Shown: positions 1 through 6,032 of the stretch, piece after piece
How the letters are laid out: each line of letters starts with the position of its first letter
Numbering within the stretch: the first letter of the stretch is position 1
Assembly: GCA_905479505.1 (NCBI GenBank)
Contig: CAJQMS010000026.1
Location: 1-6,563, forward strand
DNA from: an uncultured Burkholderiales Genera incertae sedis bacterium
Lineage (GTDB): Bacteria; Pseudomonadota; Gammaproteobacteria; Burkholderiales; Eutrophovitaceae
DNA length: 6,563 nucleotides
Direction: 5' to 3'
The notes under the pieces: generated by a model
What the model was told of the DNA's origin: nothing
What the model saw: the letters and a program-made list of their open reading frames with translations, nothing else
Database searches by the model: none
Program-made: the position numbers and the translations under genes

Positions 1-837
1 TAAGAATAATGCTGAGGGATTCGCAACTCCCCGCAACCCTCGATCAGTCATCGCAAATACACCCAACTCGTTAGCCGCACCAAATCTATTCTTGATCGAA
101 CGAACCAGGCGAAAACTAGAATGGGAATCACCTTCAAAATACAAAACCGTGTCGACAATGTGCTCAAGCACTCTCGGCCCCGCAATCGCCCCCTCTTTCG
201 TGACGTGTCCCACTAAAAGTAGCGTGGTGTCATTTGCCTTCGCAAATCGAGTCAGTTGTGCGGCACATTCTCGAACTTGAGATACGCTACCTGGGGCAGA
301 TTGAATGTCCTCTGAATAGATTGTCTGAATTGAATCAATAACCGCAACATCAGGCTTTTCTCGAGTTAGTGTCTCTAAAATTTTATTAAGCTGAATTTCT
401 GAAAGCAGCGCCAGAGTCTCTGATTTTAAATCCAAACGCTGTGCGCGAAGTCCGATTTGCTGCACGGACTCCTCACCGCTGACGTAGACCGCGTTATGAT
501 GCTCGCTCATTGCGCTCATCACCTGAAGCAACAGTGTCGATTTACCAATACCAGGATCCCCACCGATCAAAACCACCCCACCGGTTACAAGACCACCTCC
601 CAGGACGCGATCCAATTCATTGCTGTGTGTTGTGAAGCGCGACTCTTCCACCGCCTCCACGGCACCGATGGGTATTAAATTACTGGCGTTACTGATTGGC
701 TGATAACGATCCCCTGATGGGTTAAAGGTTGTCTCTTTGAGCACATTCCATTCATGACAATGTGGACATTGCCCTGACCATTTTTGCGTCTGACCGCCAC
801 AGCTTGTGCACAAAAAAGATGTCCTTGATTTACTCAT
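1..837 (-). CDS. radA: DNA repair protein RadA/Sms, N-terminal 279 residues (3' end beyond the window)
   Basis: RadA is a RecA-like ATPase that acts in the cytoplasm on recombination intermediates, driving branch migration. I translated the reverse strand from the ATG at 837; the frame stays open to base 1. A C4 zinc finger lies at C10, C13, C24 and C27 (CTSC...CPHC). It is followed by the RecA-like core with Walker A GDPGIGKST at 93-101, Walker B VAVIDS at 164-169, and the RadA-specific KNRFG motif at 250-254. The last visible residues, NPSALFL, are typical of the end of the ATPase core. The usual protein is about 450-460 residues, so the C-terminal Lon-protease-like domain is outside the window; this is an edge effect, not a truncation. 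The start fits because the zinc finger always sits near the N terminus. The gene lies 41 bases after alr on the same strand, so co-transcription is plausible. No clear Shine-Dalgarno is visible. Confidence 0.97.
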   Translation of the reverse strand, partial: MSKSRTSFLCTSCGGQTQKWSGQCPHCHEWNVLKETTFNPSGDRYQPISNASNLIPIGAVEAVEESRFTTHSNELDRVLGGGLVTGGVVLIGGDPGIGKSTLLLQVMSAMSEHHNAVYVSGEESVQQIGLRAQRLDLKSETLALLSEIQLNKILETLTREKPDVAVIDSIQTIYSEDIQSAPGSVSQVRECAAQLTRFAKANDTTLLLVGHVTKEGAIAGPRVLEHIVDTVLYFEGDSHSSFRLVRSIKNRFGAANELGVFAMTDRGLRGVANPSALFL

Positions 838-842
838 ACGTC

Positions 843-848
843 ATTATA
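843..848 (-). promoter_or_regulatory. Possible -10 hexamer (TATAAT) just before radA
   Basis: In the 41-base alr-radA gap the reverse strand carries a perfect TATAAT, which ends only 5 bases before the radA ATG. The best -35-like hexamer at about 17 bases (GTGAAG) matches the consensus poorly. If used, transcription would start inside the first codons, so it may be a chance AT-rich match. It could also serve a later in-frame start, but the zinc finger so close to the N terminus argues against that. Confidence 0.15.
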
Positions 849-878
849 TCTTGCGCCAGTTGAATCTTCACGCTTCAC

Positions 879-1952
879 CTAATCAGAGCAAACGAAAGGC
901 ACACGGCGATTTACTCGCGTCAATAACTCGTAGCTGATGGTGTTTGCCCAATGGGCTAATTCCTCAATCGGCAACCCTTCCCCCCACAAAACAATATCCG
1001 AACCAACGTTCGCTGAAGGCGTGCCCGTCAAATTCACCGCTAGAGTATCCATTGACACTCTCCCGACTGTTTCAACGCGAACGCCGTTGACTAGGATAGG
1101 ACTTCCGCTTGGCGCGGACCTGGGATAGCCATCCCCATAACCTCCGGCGACAATCCCGATCCTCATATCGCTCTTTGCGGTAAATGTTCCTCCGTACCCT
1201 ACCCGATCACCTGCCTTTAAATGCTGAATTGCGATAATTTTCGACTTTAAAGTCATTGCTGGTTTCAGCCCTAATGACGCCGCCGTGACGTCAGCAATCG
1301 GAGAAGAGCCATACAACATAATTCCAGGGCGGACCCAATTTTCTTTCTTTGACCCAGAGCGAATCAACGAAGCGGAATTACTCTTAGAGGTGGTCAAACT
1401 CAAGGAGCCTAAAGATGCTGAAAAATTTATATTTTGCCGATCAACTCCTCTGGCAACATCGGCATCAGCGTAATGAGTCATGGCAGTAACAAAGTTCACC
1501 GCCTCGCATCGCTCCAGCCTGTTATAGCAGCGAACCACTAAATCAGATCGAATTCCAAGCCGATTCATTCCGCTATTGACCTTTAAAAATACGCGAAGCG
1601 ATTTACTAGACTCAGCAGCTTCTATCAGCTCGACTTGCTCTTCACTGTGAACAACAACATCCAGCTGGAACTCCAAACAGCGGTTTAGCTCTTCGGCACT
1701 GAAAAACCCCTCAAGGAGCAATATCGGTCGACGTGTATCCAGATTACGAAGATAGCATGCTGCCTCGATCTCAAGCACAGCAAACCCGTCCAACTCCGAC
1801 AGCGCTGGGTAAATACGTTTTAACCCATGACCATACCCGTCACATTTAACGACTCCGAACACTTTAGATGAGCCCGATAGTTTTTGAATAATTGCAACAT
1901 TATTTCGAATAGCGTCACGGTCTATGAAAGCCTGAATTGGTCTAGACAGCAT
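879..1952 (-). CDS. alr: Alanine racemase (PLP-dependent, fold type III)
   Basis: This enzyme interconverts L- and D-alanine in the cytoplasm, supplying D-alanine for peptidoglycan. The 357 residues match the usual proteobacterial length (about 355-360). The N-terminal TIM barrel carries the PLP lysine K36 in VVKCDGYGHG, with Y40 as a phosphate contact. K124 and R131 in KVNSGMNRLG match by spacing the carbamylated lysine and the arginine under the PLP ring. S193 and R208/G210 (WVRPGIMLYG) fit the PLP phosphate and pyridine contacts. In the C-terminal beta domain, the second catalytic base is Y253 (RVGYGGTFTA), M301-D302 lie at the dimer active site, and Y341 matches the last PLP contact. All key residues are present, so it should be active. 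The ATG lies 2 bases after the stop of the glycosylase-like gene with no clear Shine-Dalgarno, suggesting translational coupling. I cannot tell whether it is the biosynthetic (Alr) or catabolic (DadX) form; its housekeeping neighbours favour Alr. Confidence 0.97.
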   Translation of the reverse strand: MLSRPIQAFIDRDAIRNNVAIIQKLSGSSKVFGVVKCDGYGHGLKRIYPALSELDGFAVLEIEAACYLRNLDTRRPILLLEGFFSAEELNRCLEFQLDVVVHSEEQVELIEAAESSKSLRVFLKVNSGMNRLGIRSDLVVRCYNRLERCEAVNFVTAMTHYADADVARGVDRQNINFSASLGSLSLTTSKSNSASLIRSGSKKENWVRPGIMLYGSSPIADVTAASLGLKPAMTLKSKIIAIQHLKAGDRVGYGGTFTAKSDMRIGIVAGGYGDGYPRSAPSGSPILVNGVRVETVGRVSMDTLAVNLTGTPSANVGSDIVLWGEGLPIEELAHWANTISYELLTRVNRRVPFVCSD

Positions 1953-1954
1953 CG

Positions 1955-2635
1955 CTAGAGGGCACTCACACTTGAATTTCCACTTCGAACCTTTTCCATG
2001 TTGTCCATAGCAAGACAGAGGTCCTTCCAGACATCACCTTTTTTTAGAGGCTCCGCAAGCAAGTGACTTGGGTGATCAGTTGCCACAAGCTTAGCACCTT
2101 GATAATCGTGAAGACCTTGGCGAAGAGCCGATAAGTCTTCTTTGCGCCCTAATAAATGCTCTGCCGCAGCGGCTCCAAGGGTAACGATAACGGCCGGATC
2201 AAGAGAAACAATTTTGCGCTCGATGAATTCTAAACACTCTAGACCCTCGCCTGATTCAGAGGCCGTCTTTCTAAGAGCCCTATCGGACAGGGCCCTTATT
2301 ATGTAAACATCTTTATCTCGTTTTAATTTCATCGCCAACAACATATTGTCTAACAACTCGCCCTCATCACCTCCGAACGGCTCCTTATTCTGCGCCTCCC
2401 GTTCTGCCAAATCTAGTGCTATAAATACCCACTTAGCTTGTTCGTCACCCTCGCCATACACAACATCTGTCGAGGACTTAAATAACTGGTTTGCCCGAAC
2501 CGACGACAATACCTTATCCTCGAGTTTAGATTCAAAAGAATCCTTGAGAAGACTATTCTTCTCATTGAGACTCTCGGGCGTTTTCCACAGTGGTGATATC
2601 CCGAGCTCACTCAGAATTTCAGCTCGACTGCTCAT
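1955..2635 (-). CDS. Uracil-DNA-glycosylase-superfamily protein with degraded active site; possible divergent DNA polymerase III psi subunit
   Basis: The 226-residue protein has the outline of a family 4/5-type uracil-DNA glycosylase: EPFGGDEGELLDNML (85-99), VYI (110-112), LDPAVIVTLGAAAAEHLLG (145-163) and DHPSHLL (187-193). The parts needed for catalysis are missing. The GExPG motif is replaced by FIALDLAE (71-78), the KCRPP segment reads RALSDRA (114-120), and the paired N-terminal cysteines are gone. Of the four Fe-S cysteines, at most C134 aligns. The first 20 residues, SRAEILSELGISPLWKTP, resemble the N terminus of HolD (psi), which binds the chi subunit. In E. coli holD lies next to rimI, and a highly divergent psi is known in Pseudomonas. 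The start overlaps the rimI stop by 4 bases (ATGA) and alr follows after 2 bases, so the gene sits mid-operon. The superfamily call is firm; the psi role is inference. Alternatively it is a non-catalytic or altered-specificity glycosylase. Confidence 0.75.
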   Translation of the reverse strand: MSSRAEILSELGISPLWKTPESLNEKNSLLKDSFESKLEDKVLSSVRANQLFKSSTDVVYGEGDEQAKWVFIALDLAEREAQNKEPFGGDEGELLDNMLLAMKLKRDKDVYIIRALSDRALRKTASESGEGLECLEFIERKIVSLDPAVIVTLGAAAAEHLLGRKEDLSALRQGLHDYQGAKLVATDHPSHLLAEPLKKGDVWKDLCLAMDNMEKVRSGNSSVSAL

Positions 2636-3099
2636 AACGTTGCGCCCATGATAATCGCATCCTCCCGACCGTTGCGGTTTGGATAATAATTTTTCCTTAT
2701 GCCTATCTCACTAAAACCTAGCGAATCATAAAGACAAAGAGCAGGAGAATTTGAACGTCTAACCTCTAAAACCATCTTTTTTAACTCAATTTTTTTCGAT
2801 TCAGCAATCAAGTTATCTAGAAAAAATCGTCCGACACCTATATTTTGGAAATTTTTGGCTACAGACACGTTTAAAAGGTGCACTTCGTCTAGAATTTTCA
2901 TTTGTACTGCGTAACCAATTATCTCATTTGTAAAGATCAAAATATCGCACTGATATCCAGATTCCAGACAATCATTGAAATTACCAGCTGTCCACGGATA
3001 TTCATAAATCGTTCGTTCTATTTCCATCACAGACACAACGTCCGACTTGAGCATCGACCGAAATGAAAAATGCGAATTATCGATTTGAAGCTTGCTCAT
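2632..3099 (-). CDS. rimI: Ribosomal protein S18 N-terminal alanine acetyltransferase (GNAT)
   Basis: RimI moves an acetyl group from acetyl-CoA to protein N termini, classically the alanine of ribosomal protein S18. The 155 residues form a single GNAT domain of normal length (E. coli RimI is 148). Visible marks are the substrate-side YPWTAGNFNDCL (34-45), the acetyl-CoA pyrophosphate loop QNIGVG (85-90) after VHLLNVSV, E112 in LEVRRSN at the position of the proposed catalytic glutamate, Y124 in CLYDSLGF as the likely general acid, and the RimI-typical tail RKNYYPNRNGREDAIIM (135-151). The start overlaps the 3' end of tsaB by 23 bases and the TGA stop overlaps the next ATG, so expression is probably coupled on both sides. 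The tsaB-rimI pairing is common in bacteria. The reverse strand shows long A/T-rich stretches here. RimI could also acetylate other N termini. Confidence 0.94.
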   Translation of the reverse strand: MSKLQIDNSHFSFRSMLKSDVVSVMEIERTIYEYPWTAGNFNDCLESGYQCDILIFTNEIIGYAVQMKILDEVHLLNVSVAKNFQNIGVGRFFLDNLIAESKKIELKKMVLEVRRSNSPALCLYDSLGFSEIGIRKNYYPNRNGREDAIIMGATL

Positions 3100-3805
3100 C
3101 TAAAGTAAGAGCCACTTTATTACGAACATATATTGGTTCTGCATCATCGGCTATAACCGCATTCCCAGACTCAAATTCGCGAACACATATCGTAGCGATT
3201 TCACGTGCTGACGGAATCGAACATTCAGTATTTATCTTCATCTTTGAGGCGCTGAAGTATGGTTCAAGGACCTCTAAATATGCAAGCACTCCACTTCCAC
3301 ACACGACCCAGTCATCCCCCTCAGGCCTGTGAACATCCTCCGGATCACAAACGCATGGTTCTGCTTGAGGTAACCATACGCCTCCACTATTTATATACGC
3401 TGCCGAGTAGACTTGTTTCATTCGCGCATCCTGGCAGATGACAACTTTATCAAATTTGGTTGCTTGCGCTAGTGCCTCAAGCGAGGAGACTGGGACCACT
3501 GGAATGCTTTTGGCGAAGGCAATCCCTTGCGCCACACTACAACCAAGACGTACACCGGTAAATGAACCAGGACCGGCTCCAAATCCGATGACATCTATCT
3601 CGTCGAGGGAGACTGTAGTCTTGCGCATCAATCGATCAATCATTGGCAAAATACATTCTGAATGAGTCTCTTCTCCACGACTCTCCATCACAATAATTTC
3701 TGAATCTACAGATAAAGCAACTGAACATATTTCAGTTGATGTCTCGATTGCCAGACATCGTAGCGTCGCCTTTTCTTCGATTTCTTTGCCTGGTTCCGTG
3801 CGCAT
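3077..3805 (-). CDS. tsaB: tRNA t6A37 threonylcarbamoyltransferase complex subunit TsaB
   Basis: TsaB is the non-catalytic ASKHA-fold partner that binds TsaD and TsaE to place threonylcarbamoyl on A37 of ANN-decoding tRNAs, an essential cytoplasmic modification. The 242-residue product has the family marks: LAIETSTEICSVAL (18-31) as first ATPase-like strand and loop, HSECILPMID (48-57), the hallmark GAGPGSFTGVRLG (76-88), DARMKQVYSAAY (126-137), and AEPIYVRNKVA (222-232) near the end. It is somewhat longer than E. coli TsaB (231). TsaB usually begins a few residues before LAI, so this start leaves an extra tail of about 14 charged residues. I see no ATG, GTG or TTG between M1 and the first strand, so I keep the ATG at 3805 although only a weak GGCGG precedes it. 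It is the first gene of the minus-strand run and faces the dehydrogenase gene across 228 bases. Confidence 0.95.
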   Translation of the reverse strand: MRTEPGKEIEEKATLRCLAIETSTEICSVALSVDSEIIVMESRGEETHSECILPMIDRLMRKTTVSLDEIDVIGFGAGPGSFTGVRLGCSVAQGIAFAKSIPVVPVSSLEALAQATKFDKVVICQDARMKQVYSAAYINSGGVWLPQAEPCVCDPEDVHRPEGDDWVVCGSGVLAYLEVLEPYFSASKMKINTECSIPSAREIATICVREFESGNAVIADDAEPIYVRNKVALTLDEQASNR

Positions 3806-3845
3806 TTTAACCGCCGTAATTGGAATAATCAGCTGAGAGCAGCCG

Positions 3846-3857
3846 CTGAAGCTTCAG
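3846..3857. repeat. Perfect 12-base palindrome CTGAAGCTTCAG
   Basis: This inverted repeat has no spacer and sits about 40 bases upstream of the tsaB start. A second perfect palindrome, TCAGCTGA (3829-3836), lies 9 bases closer to tsaB, and the arms TCAGC (3829-3833) and GCTGA (3845-3849) can also pair with each other. The arrangement could be a dimeric regulator's operator or a small leader hairpin of the tsaB transcript. There is no T-run to make it a terminator. The palindromes are certain; any function is inference. Confidence 0.4.
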
Positions 3858-4023
3858 TAGGAGTAATTGAACGATATTGTGTCTTTAAAAGTTAAGATTA
3901 GATCATACCTTGTCGAAGATCAAAAGCGTACCCACCACACTCAACCCGCAGGACGCCGACCGAAAAAACTAGTTATAGTTAAAAAATATCTAAACACGCC
4001 CAAGTTAAACACGGTATCGAGTT

Positions 4024-4029
4024 AGGAGG
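4024..4029 (+). promoter_or_regulatory. Strong Shine-Dalgarno (AGGAGG) for the dehydrogenase gene
   Basis: A full AGGAGG lies 4 bases before the ATG at 4034, a short but workable spacing. It is the strongest ribosome binding site in the window and fixes the start, because the GxGxxG motif begins only seven residues in. Confidence 0.85.
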
Positions 4030-4033
4030 AATC

Positions 4034-4969
4034 ATGAAAAATATTGCAGTCATAGGCTCTGGTCTTATTGGCCGAGCTTGGTCGATAGTGTTTGTAAAAG
4101 CTAAATTCAAAGTGTATCTTTACGACCTTGATCCGGAGGCCTTAACTAAGGCTTACGAGGACATTAAATCGAGCCTGAATGATCTAAAAACATACAAGCT
4201 CATATCCGAGGAACCCTCGGTCCTTTTGAGCCGAATAACGCTCGCCAAATCGATAGAGCATGCTGTGTCAAGCGCCGAATACGTGCAAGAAAATACTTCG
4301 GAAGATCTTGAAATCAAGAAAAAAGTTTTCTCAAGTCTCGATAAATATGCACCGAAACACTGTATCCTCGCAAGCTCAACCTCAACCATACAAACTTCCC
4401 TGTTTAGCGAACATTTATCGGGCCGAAATCGCTGCCTGGTTGCGCATCCCGTCAATCCTCCACATCTCGTTCCTATTGTAGAAATATCACCCTCGCCTTG
4501 GACTGATGAGAGCATAATTCAGCGGGCTTACGAGCTTCATCAGACAATTGGTCAGGTTCCTATTCACGTTAAAAAAGAAATACCAGGCTTTATATTGAAT
4601 CGGCTACAGGCAGCTTTACTGCAAGAGGCTTGGCGATTAGTCGCTGAGAACTACGTCTCTGTAGAAGATGTGGACAAGACCATTAAAGATGGCTTAGGTC
4701 TACGTTGGGCGTTTATGGGCCCATTTGAAACCATAGACTTGAATGCGCCTGGCGGCATTGCCGATTACGCGGCTCGCTTTGGAGACGCCTATTCTGCGAT
4801 GATGAGAGACGTAGAACATCCAGAATGGGATAAGGATTTAGTAGACAAAGTAGAGACGCAACGACGTAAGATCCTACCCTTCGCCGAGCACGGGAAACGA
4901 GAGATATGGAGAGATCAACAATTGATGAAACTTGTCGCTCATAAGAGAGCTTCATCGCCCTCAAAATAA
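4034..4969 (+). CDS. 3-hydroxyacyl-CoA dehydrogenase family, lambda-crystallin / L-gulonate 3-dehydrogenase-like
   Basis: An NAD-dependent dehydrogenase predicted to oxidise a beta-hydroxy acid (or its CoA ester) to the beta-keto form in the cytoplasm. The N-terminal Rossmann domain starts with VIGSGLIG (6-13) and has D31 at the end of the second strand, favouring NAD over NADP. The catalytic dyad is H138 (AHPVNPP) and E150, with the 12-residue spacing of the family; S117 and N189 (GFILNR) match the other active-site positions. The C-terminal helical part has LGLRWAFMGPFETIDLNAPGG (221-241), characteristic of the CRYL1-like branch rather than of fatty-acid beta-oxidation enzymes. At 311 residues it is a normal stand-alone length. 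The BKACE gene 116 bases downstream suggests the keto acid made here is its substrate. L-gulonate, L-carnitine and other 3-hydroxy acids are all possible; carnitine dehydrogenase usually reads HPFNP, which makes it less likely. The family call is firm, the substrate open. Confidence 0.9.
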   Translation: MKNIAVIGSGLIGRAWSIVFVKAKFKVYLYDLDPEALTKAYEDIKSSLNDLKTYKLISEEPSVLLSRITLAKSIEHAVSSAEYVQENTSEDLEIKKKVFSSLDKYAPKHCILASSTSTIQTSLFSEHLSGRNRCLVAHPVNPPHLVPIVEISPSPWTDESIIQRAYELHQTIGQVPIHVKKEIPGFILNRLQAALLQEAWRLVAENYVSVEDVDKTIKDGLGLRWAFMGPFETIDLNAPGGIADYAARFGDAYSAMMRDVEHPEWDKDLVDKVETQRRKILPFAEHGKREIWRDQQLMKLVAHKRASSPSK

Positions 4970-5075
4970 CTAATTACTATCCATTTTATGTTAATCTTTT
5001 TAGCTCCTACAAGAAGTCTTTCTCCACGGGGTAGGTCGTGTATGCAAGGTCTTAAAAAATCTGTCGGCAATCACT

Positions 5076-5080
5076 GAGGA
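5076..5080 (+). promoter_or_regulatory. Shine-Dalgarno (GAGGA) for the BKACE gene
   Basis: GAGGA lies 5 bases before the ATG at 5086 and supports that start. The rest of the 116-base gap (4970-5085) shows no convincing terminator: CCTAC (5006-5010) and GTAGG (5031-5035) could pair, but across a 20-base loop and without a T-run. The upstream dehydrogenase transcript may therefore read through. Confidence 0.7.
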
Positions 5081-5085
5081 TCCAT

Positions 5086-6012
5086 ATGCCTAAAAAAGTA
5101 ATGATCACATGCGCAGTCACCGGTTCAATTCACACCCCTTCAATGTCACCGTACCTCCCTGTCAGTCCAAAGGAAATTGCTGATGCAGCTATTGGTGCAG
5201 CTGAAGCTGGAGCGGCTATTGTTCACTTACATGCCCGCGATCCGAAAGATGGTAAGCCCACTCAAGATCCGGATATGTTTCGTCAATTTTTACCAACGAT
5301 TGCCAACAACAGCGACGTTGTTATCAATATTACGACAGGCGGCGCTCCCACCATGAGCGTGGAGGAAAGACTCCAGCCAGCGCTGCAATTGAAGCCGGAA
5401 GTGGCGTCTCTCAATATGGGATCTATGAATTTCGGACTCTATGAGATGTTAAATCGTTTTCAGGATTTCAAACATGATTGGGAAGAGCCTTATTTAAAGG
5501 AGTCAGATGATCGTATTTTCAAAAATACTTTTAAAGATATTGCCTACATCCTGGAGTCATGCGGCAATAACAACACTCGGTTTGAAATAGAATGTTACGA
5601 CATAGGTCACCTCTACACCGCAGCGCATTTCGTTGATCGCGGATTGATTAAAGCCCCCTTCCTCATCCAATCAGTTTTCGGCTTAAGGGGTGGCATAGGA
5701 CCTCACGCTGAAGATGTCATGCATATGAAAAGGACTGCTGACCGTTTATTTGGGAACGACTATTTTTGGTCTGTTCTTGGCGCCGGTAGCAATCAAATGT
5801 ATGTTGCGGCACAGTCGGCAGTTATGGGTGGCAACGTACGCGTGGGGTTGGAAGACAGTTTATGGGGCGGTCGCGGAACGCTTGCGACGTCAAATGCTGA
5901 ACAAGTCATTAAGATTAAAACTATTATGGAGGAATTGGGGCTTGAGACAGCAACACCAGATGAAGCTAGATCTATGCTGAAACTAAAAGGCAAAGATCAG
6001 GTCAATTTCTAG
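5086..6012 (+). CDS. BKACE (DUF849) beta-keto acid cleavage enzyme
   Basis: BKACE enzymes are zinc-dependent TIM-barrel proteins that condense a beta-keto acid with acetyl-CoA and cleave the product to acetoacetate and a new acyl-CoA. The founder is Kce of lysine fermentation, but the family serves many substrates, including dehydrocarnitine. The 308 residues cover the whole domain. Zinc ligands H47 and H49 lie in IVHLHARDP, and E256 in VRVGLEDSLW is the third ligand, followed by D257. R252 is spaced as the catalytic arginine of Kce (H46, H48, R226, E230). Other marks are NITTGG (81-86), SLNMGSMNFG (108-117), ECYDIGHL (169-176) and the C-terminal TPDEAR (290-295). Residues about 118-150 form an insert common in proteobacterial members and absent from shorter ones. 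With the dehydrogenase upstream it would form a two-step degradation module; no thioesterase or CoA-transferase is in view. Automatic naming as 3-keto-5-aminohexanoate cleavage enzyme would overstate the substrate, because no lysine-fermentation genes are present. Confidence 0.93.
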   Translation: MPKKVMITCAVTGSIHTPSMSPYLPVSPKEIADAAIGAAEAGAAIVHLHARDPKDGKPTQDPDMFRQFLPTIANNSDVVINITTGGAPTMSVEERLQPALQLKPEVASLNMGSMNFGLYEMLNRFQDFKHDWEEPYLKESDDRIFKNTFKDIAYILESCGNNNTRFEIECYDIGHLYTAAHFVDRGLIKAPFLIQSVFGLRGGIGPHAEDVMHMKRTADRLFGNDYFWSVLGAGSNQMYVAAQSAVMGGNVRVGLEDSLWGGRGTLATSNAEQVIKIKTIMEELGLETATPDEARSMLKLKGKDQVNF

Positions 6013-6032
6013 GATGTTAATTAAATAGAGCC

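Larger units (their letters stand above)
3806..4033. promoter_or_regulatory. Divergent intergenic region between tsaB and the dehydrogenase gene
   Basis: The start codons of two oppositely directed genes flank this stretch, so it must hold promoters for both, unless the plus-strand block is read from elsewhere. I found no strong sigma-70 site. On the minus strand, TTGATC (3918-3923) and TCTAAT (3897-3902) are separated by only 15 bases. On the plus strand, TATAGT (3974-3979) has no -35 partner at normal distance. Two perfect palindromes lie on the tsaB side, TCAGCTGA (3829-3836) and CTGAAGCTTCAG (3846-3857). A 52-codon frame (3867-4025) also crosses the region and is treated as a finding. I see no terminator hairpin and no tRNA. 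Confidence 0.5.

Noticed and set aside
92..678. Plus-strand open frames of 62 and 73 codons (92-280 and 457-678)
   Set aside because: They lie antisense to radA, whose zinc finger, Walker motifs and KNRFG are all intact; their products show no recognisable features.
2346..2651. A 101-codon plus-strand frame and a 63-codon minus-strand frame (2419-2610) inside the glycosylase-like gene
   Set aside because: Both are out-of-frame shadows of a gene with clear superfamily motifs and operon-type overlap with its neighbour.
4153..4515. A 120-codon minus-strand frame within the dehydrogenase gene
   Set aside because: It is antisense to a gene with complete Rossmann and catalytic motifs and a strong Shine-Dalgarno; the product resembles nothing I know.
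4034..4969. Naming the dehydrogenase as L-carnitine dehydrogenase because of the BKACE neighbour
   Set aside because: Its HPVNPP and DLNAPGG motifs resemble the CRYL1/L-gulonate branch more, and no betainyl-CoA thioesterase or betaine gene is visible.
5001..5040. Possible terminator between the dehydrogenase and BKACE genes
   Set aside because: Only a 5-base stem (CCTAC/GTAGG) with a 20-base loop and no T-run, so too weak to call.
5750..5993. Overlapping plus- and minus-strand frames inside the 3' part of the BKACE gene
   Set aside because: They are shadows of the conserved VRVGLEDSLW region; no start signals or family features.
5086..6012. Naming the BKACE gene kce (3-keto-5-aminohexanoate cleavage enzyme of lysine fermentation)
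   Set aside because: The family is functionally diverse and no other lysine-fermentation gene is present; only the family can be supported.
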